Shown here: in pieces, positions 33,072-44,428 of the stretch | How positions within the stretch are numbered: the stretch's first letter is position 1 | Layout of the letters: every line of letters starts with the position of its first letter | NCBI GenBank assembly: GCA_022559845.1 | Contig: CM040125.1 | Coordinates: 286,054,200-286,118,199 of the forward strand | From: Amorphophallus konjac | Lineage: Eukaryota > Streptophyta > Magnoliopsida > Alismatales > Araceae | Length of the DNA: 64,000 bases | Reading direction: 5' to 3' | The notes under the pieces: model-generated | Told to the model about the DNA's origin: nothing | Databases searched by the model: none | What the model saw: the letters and a program-made list of their open reading frames with translations, nothing else | Program-made: the position numbers and the translations under genes

Positions 33072-34019
33072 CTCTACATGTTCGACAGAGCAGAAAGAGG
33101 AGAGGCTGGCCTTCCCCCGGCTGGCCATTTTGGAGGAAAAGGCTCTCGGTTGTGTGCAGTGAAGAGAAGAGGAAGAAGAGAGAAGGAGTTTGGCCCTCCG
33201 GCACTGGCAAGGTGAAAAGAAAGAAAGAAAGAGTGTGTGAGAGAGGGAAGGTGAGTCCGGAGGGGGGAGGAGCTTCTGCTCCATCCCCTCTCCCCCATCG
33301 GTGTATCTCCTTCATTCCCCGTCGATGTATTCTCCCTCCTCTCCCTTGCAATGTTCCCCTTTTTTTTCCCTTGAGGATGAATGAAAAGAATGGGTCCTCT
33401 AAGCATGCGTAGCCTTCCACTGTTGTGACTCTTCCCTTTCCTCTCGATCTTCTTATCATCCAGGGGCCTCGGAGGTCTGCCTCTCCGTGGCACGACGTTT
33501 GGGGAACCTGTCCGTGGGATGAAGAGCTACAGCCTTCTATGGCGAACATCTAAATCATCGCCCGTGAGTCGTGGTCGCTCTCGTAGGCTGGCCCTCGAGC
33601 GTTCCACACTCACACTTGGGCTAACAGACCGCCGTGAGGCCGTTCCGCATTTTGAGAGTTTACCCGGGAGTAATCCGTGTGGTGGCTCTCGCTTCTCTCT
33701 GGCAAGTCTCGGTCCGGGGGAGGTGCTGCCCCATTTTTGCCAGGGGCTAAGAACACATAAGAACAAGTGAACAAATTGAGCCTCTGAAGAACAAACTGAG
33801 CTTTTAATCCAATACACAGTAAACTCTGTGAACTAACCCCCCCCCCCCGAACGAACACTTAAGCATCCATGCTAATTCACCTCAATAAACGACTAAAACG
33901 ATTAAACCCCCTTTTCATCAACTTAATCTTCCAAATGGATGAACAAACCAACCATCAAACCGGCTTGTAGGTGAAAGAAAAGAAAGACACAGTCAAAAGT
34001 AATGAACTAAACCCTCGGG

Positions 34020-34500
34020 AGAGGCTAATCCGGCGCGGTTACTGTTCCCCCGTGCCGTTGTAGCCCCTCTCACAAAAGCCCTCAGCTCCTTCTTTGAATC
34101 CAGAAACGGCGCGCTCCCCTGCTTACCTCCCTAAAACGGCACGCCCCCTCCCTTGCACATTCTATTACGGCATTGCCAAATCTGGCGCACCCTCCACTGG
34201 CATCCTAATCCGGCGTGGCCTTAACCAGCGCGCCCTCCTCTTTGAGCCAAAATCTGGCGCGCCCCTCTTCTTGGCCTTGATCCGGCGTGCCCCCTCTCTT
34301 GGGTCCCTTATTCGGCGCGCTCCTTCTCCATTGGCATCCTAATCCGGCGTGGCCTTAACCGGCGCGCCCTCCTCATTGAACACTTCAAACAGCGCGATTC
34401 ATGTGCACCTAACACCCTTAAAATGGCGCGCGCCCCCCACTTGTTCATTCCATACTCGGCGCCCCCCCTATCCATCCTTAATCCGGCACGCCTGCTTAAT
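34020..34500 (+). repeat. GGCGCGCC-type motif cluster, downstream part of the solo LTR
   Basis: About a dozen variants of aatccggcgtggcc, aatctggcgcgccc or aaacggcgcgctc in 480 bp, including two long near-repeats (aatccggcgtggccttaacc at about 34207 and 34342). Spacers differ. Confidence 0.75.
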
Positions 34501-34689
34501 ACAAAAGGGGAATAAACAAGCAAAAAAATAATAATAAAAGGTCAATCATGCTAATAAGAGAATAAAAGAAACTCTATCACCCGCGCCTTAATTAAAGTTT
34601 TGTTCCGGGGGCGCTGACCGCGCAAGTCGAACCCCGCGACCTGACCGCGCAGGTCGATCCGCGTGCGAGGCCGCACGTTGGCGAGTTTG

Positions 34690-35900
34690 GGCTTCACACT
34701 TAACGATTCACTCCCCCGGACTGGGTGCAAAGAGAAAATCAATGATGCCTTGTGGTATCGGACGTGGACCTCGGAACCCCCGACATGGTCATGATCTGAA
34801 CACATCTCGGGCCAATAGTTCGTTAACTCGACCCGCTTCTCCCGGGATCTAATCCCGCAACCCCACATTAAACTTGTCGTGTCTACGCCATACATTTGCA
34901 CGATTTTATCGTCATCTTCGATGCTTCAAATGTGGACTCGCGTCTGAATAATGAATGGTCCGACTGTGATGGACATGCACGCATACCTTGGAACCTTCGT
35001 TTCCCCGGACTGTGTGTGAAGAGAAAAGCAATGACGCCCCATGGCATCGGACGTGGATCTCGGGAACCCCGTTATGGCCATAGTCCGAAACCATCTCGGG
35101 CCGATAGTTCATCAGCTTGACCTACCTCTATCGGGATCCAATCCCGCATCCACATTAAACATGACGTATCCACGGCAGATATCCGTACAGCTTTGTCATT
35201 ATCTTCGATGCTTCAAATGTGGACTCTCGTCCGAACAGTGTATGGTCCGTTAGTGACTGACATATATATACCGGGATCTAATCCCGCACTTGCATTAAAC
35301 TTGCCATACTCACGGTAGACATTTGTATGGATTTAGTTCCATTTACGTCTTGCCTTCAATACAGATCTTTGTCCGAACATAAAATGGTCCATGAATGACC
35401 AACAAAATATGAATGGAACAAGATGGCTCTCGTCTTCCCCGAACCCTACGTGTGGGAATATCAATAAGACCTTTGTGAGTCACGTTTGGACCTCGGGTTC
35501 GCCCCAACGATGGTCATCGCCTGACCCACATCCTAGGCCTATAGCCAACTATCTCTGTATACGTCTTTGTTTTGGAATCTAGTCTCGGGACACTTTCCCG
35601 CTGCCCTTCGGCACCGGAAATATTAACGATGCCCACGCAAGCCTCGTTTGGACCGTGGGAGGTGCCCCCAGAATGGTCTTGACTCGATCTCGCACCGGGC
35701 CAATAAACTCGCTGATTCCCAACCTCTCTAACCGAGATTCAACCGAATGTCTCCTATCCCTTTGAACGATAAATTTTCCGTACCCCGACATACATATGCT
35801 CCATTTTTCCCCGTGACTATCATGATTTTATGAAGCCGGACGCTCATCCGAATATAAAAATGGTCCCTTGAGTGACCGACATATTTCGAATGCTTGCCCC
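34690..35900 (+). repeat. Diverged tandem repeat of about 290 bp in the solo LTR
   Basis: Four to five copies share accgggatc(t/c)aatcccgca, cacattaaacttg(t/c)cgt, atcttcgatgcttcaaatgtggactc, tctgaataatgaatggtccg and tcgggccaatagttc. Copies at about 34700, 34985, 35270 and 35560 are increasingly unlike each other. Confidence 0.7.
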
Positions 35901-36203
35901 CCTAGACATCGGGCTTTCCGACTGATTCAAGACCGCTATCAGCTTGTTTCTCTCGATATAGTTTCCTGGCCATGAAGCTCTGATCCCCGGTGATTAATCA
36001 AGGGTGTTCCCCTCTCCGAGGGGATGTAAATGACGCCATGATCTTTATGGCACGGCGGGTTCTGGTCCCGACACGAACCACACAATCGTCTGATTAGTCA
36101 GATCGAGCGCACAATAAATCATCACTTTGCGATTGGCACGCCCATGCACTTAATAAACCCAATAACCATAGATCTTAATTAATAAATAAAAAGTGCGTCC
36201 ACA

Positions 36204-37095
36204 GGAATCTGTCGGAACTGTAGTCAACTTCCCCCGAATAGCAAAAAGTTGATCCGCTATTGAAGATGGCTCAGCACTAGCAAATTCAATCATCCACGGC
36301 ACAGACGATCCGACTGCATCGACCAGGGAGCTGCTTTAAGAAATAAGGTGCAGACCCAGGCGTTGAAGAAGTGAATGGGACCGACCGTCCGTGAATTTCT
36401 GGGGATGCGTGACTTGTGCAAATCCCCCAGCATCTTATATATGAGGCATAGAGCCACCGGGCACAGGGACAACTTTGTCCCCCAAGCCATCAAACAGGTA
36501 GGGTAAATGGCCTCCGGCTGATTACCATCTCGTCCCCCTGGGGAAGGGCGAACGAGCAAAGCCAAAATGTCAGATACGCAGCACAATGTGTGACTGCGTC
36601 GACTCTTGTGGGATTCGGGCCCCCTTGCCGCCCTCTCCCTAAAGCAGCATGATAGGTTGTCTGGCGTCAAGCCCTCTTCTTCCGTTTCACTACTGTCAGA
36701 GCCACCATGGGGAAGTCCTCATATTGTTTCTCCCAGCTGAAGAAATATTGAAGCCACGTGCCCATTCGCACGCGTCTCTTTTCACCAGGCTTCCACGCTT
36801 CCCGTGAGTCAAGCGTCAAGCGCAGCAGGGTGCGGTATGCCTTCACCAAAAAGCGGTAGGCGAAGCCCGTAAAGAATTTACCTTCGCCATCCGTCTGGTC
36901 TTTTAGCCAGTCCGGGAAACAAACTTCTTCATACGGCTCCCCGTCTATCGACAAGCCGCTCAGCTGGGAAAGGCTCCAGAGGTCCAGCGAAGTCTCCCCC
37001 TCCGCAGTGTAAAAGGTGTTGTATTCCGGGTAGAAGACCTCAATCATCCCGCAGCACAGACCCCGGGAGATCGGATACCTGTATCGGGAAGCATA
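36204..37095 (-). pseudogene. Antisense PMD gene of gypsy 2, middle part
   Basis: On the minus strand this carries the PMD core: YPEYNTFYTAEGETSLDLW, corresponding to the family's TFHT..GE..ISLWD segment, then GLSIDGEPYEEV, a basic WKPGEKRRVRMGTWLQYFF segment, and PEAIYPTCLMAWGTKLSLCP. An in-frame TGA occurs at 36667-36669, and the frame must shift near 36540 to keep the domain readable. At its right edge the frame would join the part at 49125 if the SIRE-like element and one gcata copy are discounted. It is a broken middle piece of one gene, not a separate gene. Confidence 0.78.
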
Positions 37096-37412
37096 TGTTG
37101 TACTCCTGGTTTTGATGATGACAACAGTAAGATTTTGGATATAGACACTTAACCTCCTAATAACTGTTTAATAGTTCAAAGGGGTTGCAGGGTGCTCATT
37201 GCGTCAACGCCATCAAATGGAAGCGTCGACGCAGTAGTGCAAACTCAAGAAAGAAGCCCCTGGGTGAATTTGTGCGTCAACGCAACGTTCAAGTGGAGTG
37301 GACGCATCAGAGCATTGATAGCTTGGGCACAAAGTCTATACATCAGCTGGATCCATTTAGTCTGTACATTGGCATATCTTCTTCAAGTCTGTACATCGGG
37401 CTCCTTCTTAAC

Positions 37413-37560
37413 AAAGTCTATACACTAGACTTCAGTTCTCCAAGTCTATACACTAGACTCCAGTTCTCCAAGTCTATACACTAGACTTCAGTTCTCCAAG
37501 TCTATACACTCGACTGCAATTCTCCAAGTCTATACACTAGACTTCAGTTCTCTAAGTATA
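37413..37560 (+). repeat. 28-bp minisatellite in the left LTR, 5 units
   Basis: Unit caagtctatacactagacttcagttctc with three subtypes (agacttcag, agactccag, cgactgcaa). The right LTR has about 11 units. The unit contains the AAGTCTATACAC 12-mer seen in the irregular array at 15540-16800. Confidence 0.93.
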
Positions 37561-38314
37561 TACATTGTTGTTTGCATTGCAAAGTCCATACACTGGAAGC
37601 TCTTCATTTGATGAAGTATGTACACTGGTCTTTCTGGCATGTTAACACTAAGTCTATATACTTCATTTTTTGCAGAAGGGAACAGGGTCGACGCCTGAAG
37701 CCTAGAGCGTCCACGCATCAGTAGACGAAGCTTTCACGATTTCTTCTATTGCGTCAACGCCACAAGCAAGCAGCGTCCACGCAGCAGTTAAAGTAGCAGA
37801 GACTCTTACAAGTGATGAAGCCTTCACGAAATCTTCCACTGCGTCAACGCCATAAACAAGCAGCGTCGACGCAGTGGCTTAAGAGATGCCAGTATAGAAA
37901 TGTACACGTTCGTGCGTCAACGCCACCAACTGGCAGCGTCGACGCAGCAGTCCAAGAAAGGGACGACCTATCTCTGGCTGCCTTCAATACGTCAACGCAG
38001 CACGCCCATATGTTGAAGGCTTGATCACTGGACTGCCGATACCGTTGCGTCAACGCAGCAGGCTGATGGAGTCGACGCAGCGGTTAAAAAGGTTGAAAAT
38101 CTATGACGGCTGCGTCAACCCTTTGGAGCAAGTGAGTTGACGCCATCTAACTCCAGTTGCTGAGCGTACTGGTTCTTGGCACGTGATCCGAGGATAAGGA
38201 GAGTGCCCAGATGAGGACATGTGGTCTGACAGCCTGCTGGATGCTGCCACGTGGTCCGAATTCTTAGGGCGGGAACTGTGGAAGCCACACGCGCCCTACT
38301 GCTGCTGCTGCTGG

Positions 38315-38322
38315 TATATAAT
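38315..38322 (+). promoter_or_regulatory. TATA box of the left SIRE-like LTR
   Basis: tatataat after a gctgctgctgctg run. The same element and context occur in the right LTR (48003) and, as ctatataata, in the diverged LTR at 17011. Transcription would start about 30 bp on, just before the purine-rich leader. Confidence 0.75.
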
Positions 38323-39440
38323 GAATCCTTCATCTTCAGATGAAGGTTGATCAAAGTAGAAGCCTGAAGAGCAGAAAGCCCTTCGATCCAGAAAAGAGAA
38401 AAAGAAGGAAAAGAGAGGAAGAAGAGATAGAAGAGAGAAGCCGTGAATCGAGAGCAGTGAGTGAGAGATTAAGAGAGCAGAAGAGAAAGAAAGAGAGATA
38501 GAGAGTGAGAGAGAGAGCTCATGGAAAAGAAGGAAGAAGCTGCTTGAAGATCTGTCTTCACTGGACCGTGGATCAGATCCAGGCCAGTCAGCTCCGTTGA
38601 GAGCCACATTGTGCATTTCATCTTTTACAACTTTTTGATTGCTGTGTTATTTTCCTTTATTATTTTCCTTTGTTTTCTGATCATCTTTGTTCTTCCGATT
38701 GCCCTGTTGGGGGTCGGGTTCCTCCTGTTGGTTCAGGAGAAGGGAGATCTTATCTCCAGGTAGCAAGTGACAGGTTGTCACTTGTGGGTTGCCCTATGGT
38801 TAGAGGAAGGGAGGCTAGTCCTCCGGTTCTGGGCTTGTGGTTGCAAGTCCAGGTGTCCCTCCTGGTCTGGAGGAAGAGAGGTCTTCGACCTCTAGTTTCC
38901 AAGTGGCTGGGAGTCACTTGGGTGTCCCTCCGGTTTGGAGGAAGAGGGGAGGATGTTCCCCTGGTCAAGCTGTGTGACAGCAACTGTTTGCAGACTAAGT
39001 CTGCTTGGTTCTAGCATTTGCTAGTGAAGCCTCACTCCGGTTGGGAGTGAGGGGTGGATGTAGGTCTGGAGGACCGAACCACCTTAAAATTTTTGAGCAG
39101 TGATTTGCTTGTAGTGTGTTCTTCCATATCTCCTACCATCCTTCACAGATTGTCTTGAGATTTCTTATTCTCATTTGTGCTGCTTCCGCTAGTTGGTTAT
39201 TTGGGGGCCAGTTACATATTTGCTCTTTTGTTTAAAAGGATTTTCAACTGGTTCATCAGATTGCTTGATTTGCTTCCGCTAGATGCTTGGATAGGCTCGC
39301 TCCACCTGCTTGTTATTTTGTCTAATCGAATTAGCTTAACTCCGGAACTTACTTAGCATCTGATTTTTTAAATTGGGCATTATTCGTAGTAGGATACATT
39401 CACCCCCCCCCACTGTATCCGGGCCTAGCACCCTAACAGT

Positions 39441-39452
39441 TGGTATCAGAGC
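39441..39452 (+). promoter_or_regulatory. Primer binding site (initiator tRNA-Met type)
   Basis: TGGTATCAGAGC starts two bases after the LTR end, the usual plant copia primer site complementary to initiator tRNA-Met. Confidence 0.93.
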
Positions 39453-39569
39453 GGGTGTCTGCATACAAGGTCCAGCGACCTGCAAATTCGATCTTGCGGT
39501 CTTAGGTGCTAATTTGCTTTTAGTGCATCAATATTCCTGTTGCATTGAATTTATCTGCTATTTGCTTCA

Positions 39570-42050
39570 ATGGCTTGTCCACCCGTCTTCTGTGGTTTTG
39601 ATTTCAACCAGTGGCACAGTGCCATACGTGCTTATGTTAAATCTGTTGATCCAGACCTGTGGAAAGTGATTTCACATGGTCCTCATAAATTATCAAAGAA
39701 AAAGTCCAAATGGACTGACAGTCACGAAGCAATGTATGAGGAGAATCAGACAGCTATAAATCTGATGAAAGCAGCCACTGACAAAGCCTTTCACTCATGT
39801 TTCCTTGATTGCAGATCTGCAAGGGATATGTTGGAGATGATGAAGAGAGCCGGGAAAGAAAATCAAACAAGCTGCATGATGGCCAACAGAAGCGATCAAG
39901 GCAGCAATCAAAGTGAAGACGATAATGATGAGGAGGTAAACCCTTTTGAGAACTATACCTTGGATGATTGGGAGAATTCATATGCTGAATTATTAGACTC
40001 TCATGAACAGTTAAGAGAACAATACAAAAAATTGAAGAAGAATAGTAGGTCAGACAGTTTCAATTCTCCATGTAAGAACTGTGCTGAACTGAAAAATGTT
40101 CATGATGCTTTTATGTCTGATATTCAAATGTTGAAGAAACAAATTTCATTGCTGAAAATTGAAGATCAAGATCATGTAAAGGAAATGTCTAAACTTGAAA
40201 AGAAGCTTAGCCTAGCTAATCATGAGTCTGTTCAGAGTAAGGATTTGCTGAAAGAACTTGAATGTGTTAAATCTGACTTAAACAAGCTGAAAAATGAGAA
40301 TGACTCTCTCAAGAAGTTTTCTAAAGAAAATGAAGAACAATTAGAGAAACTTAAACGAGAGAATGATTTGCTAATTGAAAATTTTAATGCCATAAAATCT
40401 GTAAACATAGAATTACAGAAAAATTTTGAAAAACAACAAAAGGAATTGAAGGAGTTTGAAGCTAGGAGAGAAAGCATGGTTAACTCAGAGGATCAGACTC
40501 TAATAAATGAGTTAATTCAGAATGACAAGCTTAAGGGAAAAAATTAAAAATTAAAAATGCTGAATTCCACTATGTCTGAAAGACTTCTTACTTTGGAAAG
40601 AGGAAAAACTATTTGCAACGAAGATTCTAATAAACTGAGCAATCTAGAACAGGAAATTGAAAAATACAAAACTGCTAACAATGTGTTAACTGAAGCTATG
40701 AATTGCAGTGAGCAAGAGATTGCCAGTTATGAGTTACACATTTCCTCTCTAGAAAATGAAATTCAAGATCTGAAAACATCTCTGTCAAAGTTTGTGAGTG
40801 GTCAAGAAAATCTCGACAGGTTGTTAGGAGTTAAGGTCAATACTCAAAGGGAAGGGTTAGGCTACAACAATGTCAATAAAAAGGCCTTTGAAAACAAGCT
40901 GACGACATCCTTTATCAAAGCATCAGATGTAGCCACCACCTCAGAAAATAAACAACCAAATGTTTAAAAAATCAGAAACAAACTGAAAAGTTGAAAAAGG
41001 TTGATGGATCCAAGCTGAAAACTGTTTTCATTATCTGAACAGAAAAAGTTTTCTACTTCATCCCCAATTCAGTACAAGGCTAAAAAAATAGGAAAAGAGG
41101 ATAAAAATCAGAAAAGGACTGTAAATCAGAAAATAAATGAAAAGGGTTCATCAGTGTTTGTTGATCACAGTCCTCACACACACTCACATGCATCTAAAAA
41201 GAAGATTATCTGTCATTACTGTCATAAAGCTGGAGATCTGATGCATGAGTGTAAGTTGATGGATAAGGATAATAAGAATGCTAGGAGATATCATGTTAAA
41301 AATCCTTCATCTCAGAAAAGGAGAATTGAGTGCTTTCATTGTGGTAAACTAGGACACAAAATTTCACAATGCTGGTTTGTTAGTGATAAGAATAAATTTC
41401 ATTCAAATGATCATGCTCTTAACAAGAACTAGTCTGTTCCAATAAACCAGCATATGACATGCTTTAATTGTGGAAAATTTAGTCATAAGGGATTTGAATG
41501 CTGGCTGAATGCTGGTAAGAAAAGTTCTAATTCATACTTTCACTGTGGCAAGATGGGCCACATTGCAGCCCACTGTAGGCATGCTCAGGGTAGACAATTC
41601 AACTCTAAAACTGTTAAACTCCCTGCAAATGAAAATGTGTTTGGAAGTAATATTTTTAGAGGCAAGCATAATGAGTGCTTCAAATGTGGGAAGTATGGCC
41701 ACACAGTCAAGGACTGTTGGCATATTCAGGGTAGAAATGTGAATCTCAAACATGCTAAATTCCCTGTAAGACAATTTGTAAAACTTTCATGTTATAACTG
41801 TGGTAAGCCAGGTCACAGGGCTGCAACCTGTTGGCTGGCAGGATATCAAAACCAAACTGGTTTTGGCAAACAGAATTTTTATTCTGTTAACAAGAAATCT
41901 CATGCTTATGCACATAGAATTCATGCTAACAAGAATGTGCATAAATCAGATCTGAAAACTGCTCCTAGAAATATGCTGAGAAAACCTGCTAGGAGTAACA
42001 CTGTTTTGTCAGGACTCAAGACTTCTTGGGTACCTGTTTGTGTAAAATAA
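39570..42050 (+). pseudogene. gag of the SIRE-like element, six zinc-knuckle positions
   Basis: ATG 39570 opens a copia gag N-terminus (FCGFDFNQWHSAIRAYV, then WKVISHGPH) that breaks off after about 110 residues, implying loss of part of the gag core. It is followed by an acidic stretch and a long Lys/Glu-rich coiled coil (about 39950-40960). After 41200 come six CCHC knuckle positions: 41211 (His replaced by Asp), 41331, 41460, 41535 (first Cys replaced by Tyr), 41676 and 41790. In-frame stops are TAA 40545 and TAG 41430, both CAR-to-TAR compatible. A pair of compensating shifts is needed around 40965-41030. The gene ends at TAA 42048-42050. The protein would package RNA; this copy looks dead, and its size and six knuckles are large for a copia gag. 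Confidence 0.82.
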
Positions 42051-44428
42051 CATTGCTATGCAGGTGTGCCTTGGAACTGAAATAAAAAAGGGGTAATGAT
42101 CCAAGGCACTCAAGAAGAAAACCCCATACTAAACTTTTCAGGTAAACTTCCTGCCCTTCTTGTTTTTAGTTTTAATGCATAGCAAGTTAAATCTGTTTTT
42201 GCATTTTCATTCATCATTTGCCATGTGCATTATTTTCTGATCATGCATTTGCTGAGAGTTCTGTGCAAATATCAGATTAAGAAGGGTTGTCTGTATCTGA
42301 TGTATACATAGGCTAATTTCAATTGCTTGATAATTGTGTTATGCATAGACTCTGAAAAAAAATTGCATTTCAAATTTTCTGAAAAATCTGAACTGCATAT
42401 GAGTGTGACTTGAAACTTGTGTGTTGCAATAGCTCACTGAAATTCTGAATTGCATATAGGACTGCATGTTGAATAATTATGCATGACCTCAATGGTATAT
42501 AAATGGGAAGGTACCAAAAGGCCGGGAAGTCTGTCTGGAGGTTCTTACTATGTGTGAGGTGGTCTTTTAGACCAAGTGCTCCGCCTAGTACCATGGGTCA
42601 CTTTGCTGATAGGACAGTCTGATTGTGCACAAGTCACAATATCATTTGGAATCATATGTTCAGTTTTCAGTGCAAACATTACATGTTTTCAGGGGGAGTT
42701 AGATGCATATCCTTGCATATCATTCAATGTTGAGTCTTTGCATGTCCCTGCATACATATAGTGCATTACATTTCCTTATATTGAAAATGCCAAAGAGAGA
42801 GTTTGAATGCATATTGTGAGGGGGAGTCAATGCATTGCATATAGGTTGTCAAATGCATACATGTGTCAGAACTCATTGCATCTCCTTTCTTATTGATTTT
42901 GTTGACAAACCTTAATCATATTTTAAAAACTTTGAGCTTCACAATCTCTCTTAACAATTGGTATTTCTCCTATCAATTGGTATCGTTTGGCTTCAGAAAT
43001 CTATCAGTCCCTCATGAAGATTCCAATGGGCTATCTTGATCATAAATCTGAAAATTTTGAACTAGAAAACTTCTATTATACAGGTTTATGAATGTCTGAA
43101 ATTACTCATGTGGTTTAAGTTTAATGTTCATGGAGTTTGACTTTAAAATCTCTTAAAAATATCTGAAGCATGTTTAATAAACCTTAACCATTTGTTTCAT
43201 GATGTGTCTTGTGAAAAATGTCTGAAATCTGCACTTTTGAATACATGACTTTAATTGGTTAAGTACATGAAACTATTATTGACTTGAACCAAAAGAATGC
43301 CTCTGAAATGTCTAAAGGGTTAATTCTGTCAGAGCAATGACATTGGCCACTGAGAAACACAAGTCCAAAGGACTGTGTCATGAGGTGCTTCGTTAACTCT
43401 GATAAAATTCATTGAAACTCAGGCAGAGCAATGGCATGCACACTGAGAAATACAACTCACTCATTAGAAAATGATTTGTAGTGTGTCATGATGTGTAAAT
43501 GCTAACTCTGTTCACATAAAGCATGACAGTTAGTCACACTAAGGGCTTAGGGATATTGGCCTCTAACAAAGACATATCCTCTAGTTACAATGTGTGCACT
43601 GAACTAGAGTGCTCGTAAAATTTGGAGCAAGAAAATTGTTGAATAAAGTGAAATATCTGAATATTGATACACAAATCAAATTGCTTCAACCCTAGATAAA
43701 ATCATATGACTTCATAATTACTTGACTTCAATACTAGTGCATGTAACTCTGAAAGAAGTCAATAGATTTGATTGTGTAAGAGAAAGAGAGATTAATCAAG
43801 ATAATTATGAGGGCTTGGTTCATCTTTATTACACCATGATTTTAGATATCAATACAGAATTTTACTGATGAACTCTACATACATCATAATTAAACCACGC
43901 TGTTAATAAAGTTCATTCATAAGCTCTTATAATGGAAGACTTTGAAAACATGTTTTGGATTTATGAGAATAATATCCCTTTGAGAATTCAATTGAATTTC
44001 CCTTCTTATTCTTTTCATAGGCTCCATTTAGTAAGGGGGAGTTTCATTATTAGATGCATCATGCTGCATAAGGAGGAGTATCTCATTCCTAACTGCATCA
44101 CTGCGTAGACGCAATGTTACACTGGCGTCAACGCGTTATGCCTCACTGGCTTTTTATCTTGTGTTTTTCGGTTCACTTGCCTCACTACGTAGACGCAATG
44201 CCCCTCTCTGCGTCCACGCATTGCTTCTTATTCATATCTTCTTTACCCGATTCACCCACTTGAACCGGCTGAACCGTTCACTCAAAGGGTCCTCGGTGTC
44301 TCTTTAAAAGTGAAATGAGACCGCTGCTCTTCTTCACTTTTTTCCAAAACCCTTTTTTTGTCATTCGACCTCTCGTGTCCCCCAAGAATCCTCTCAGCTC
44401 TCTCTCCTGCTCGATTCATCTCCGTGCC
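42051..44428. other. Non-coding spacer where pol is missing
   Basis: It starts with the residue of the gag-pol junction (gtgccttggaactgaaata...ggggtaatgatcc) and then holds no RT, integrase or protease remnant that I can read. From about 42650 it contains spaced gggggag tracts (42688, 42820, 44035) amid tgcat-rich sequence. It also has a segment with paired xxagagcaatg...cactgagaaa blocks (43335 and 43430) that is shared with 14030-15380. GCGTAGACGC/GCGTCAACGC motifs appear at 44102-44225. Confidence 0.6.

Larger units (their letters stand above)
32094..36208 (+). mobile_element. 4.1-kb solo LTR with target duplication GGAAT
   Basis: The insert 32099-36203 begins TATGGACGCC and ends GTGCGTCCACA, an inverted repeat of TGTGGACGC if the second base was once G. 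It is flanked by ggaat at 32094-32098 and 36204-36208. It interrupts the minus-strand PMD gene, and reading on either side is compatible once one ggaat is dropped. No coding, primer site or second LTR lies inside, so a solo LTR left by LTR recombination is the best reading. Its architecture parallels the 3' LTR of gypsy 2: GGCGCGCC-rich stretches, a TATA box, a ctcgtaggctggccctcg block, and a closing ...cacaataaa...ggcacgcccatgcac segment. It came from a related Tat/Ogre-type family. Confidence 0.75.
37096..39438 (+). repeat. Left LTR of the SIRE-like element (2343 bp)
   Basis: Contents in order: TGTTGTACTCCTGG start; GCGTCAACGC/GCGTCGACGC palindrome-like pairs; a 28-bp minisatellite (5 units, 37413-37552); more GCGTC pairs (37688-38120); a tggcacgtgatccgaggata block; TATA at 38315; a 200-bp purine-rich leader; gagtcacttggg...ccctcctggtctggagg repeats; and the LTR end. 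No ORF of note. Confidence 0.93.

Noticed and set aside
37199..38120. CRISPR-like array of spaced short repeats in the SIRE-like LTR
   Set aside because: Repeats are imperfect decamers and 28-bp units without unique spacers, in an LTR of a plant element; no cas-type genes.
39441..39452. tRNA gene at the tRNA-like motif
   Set aside because: Only 12 bases complementary to the tRNA 3' end, i.e. a primer binding site; no cloverleaf. I saw no tRNA or rRNA gene in the window.
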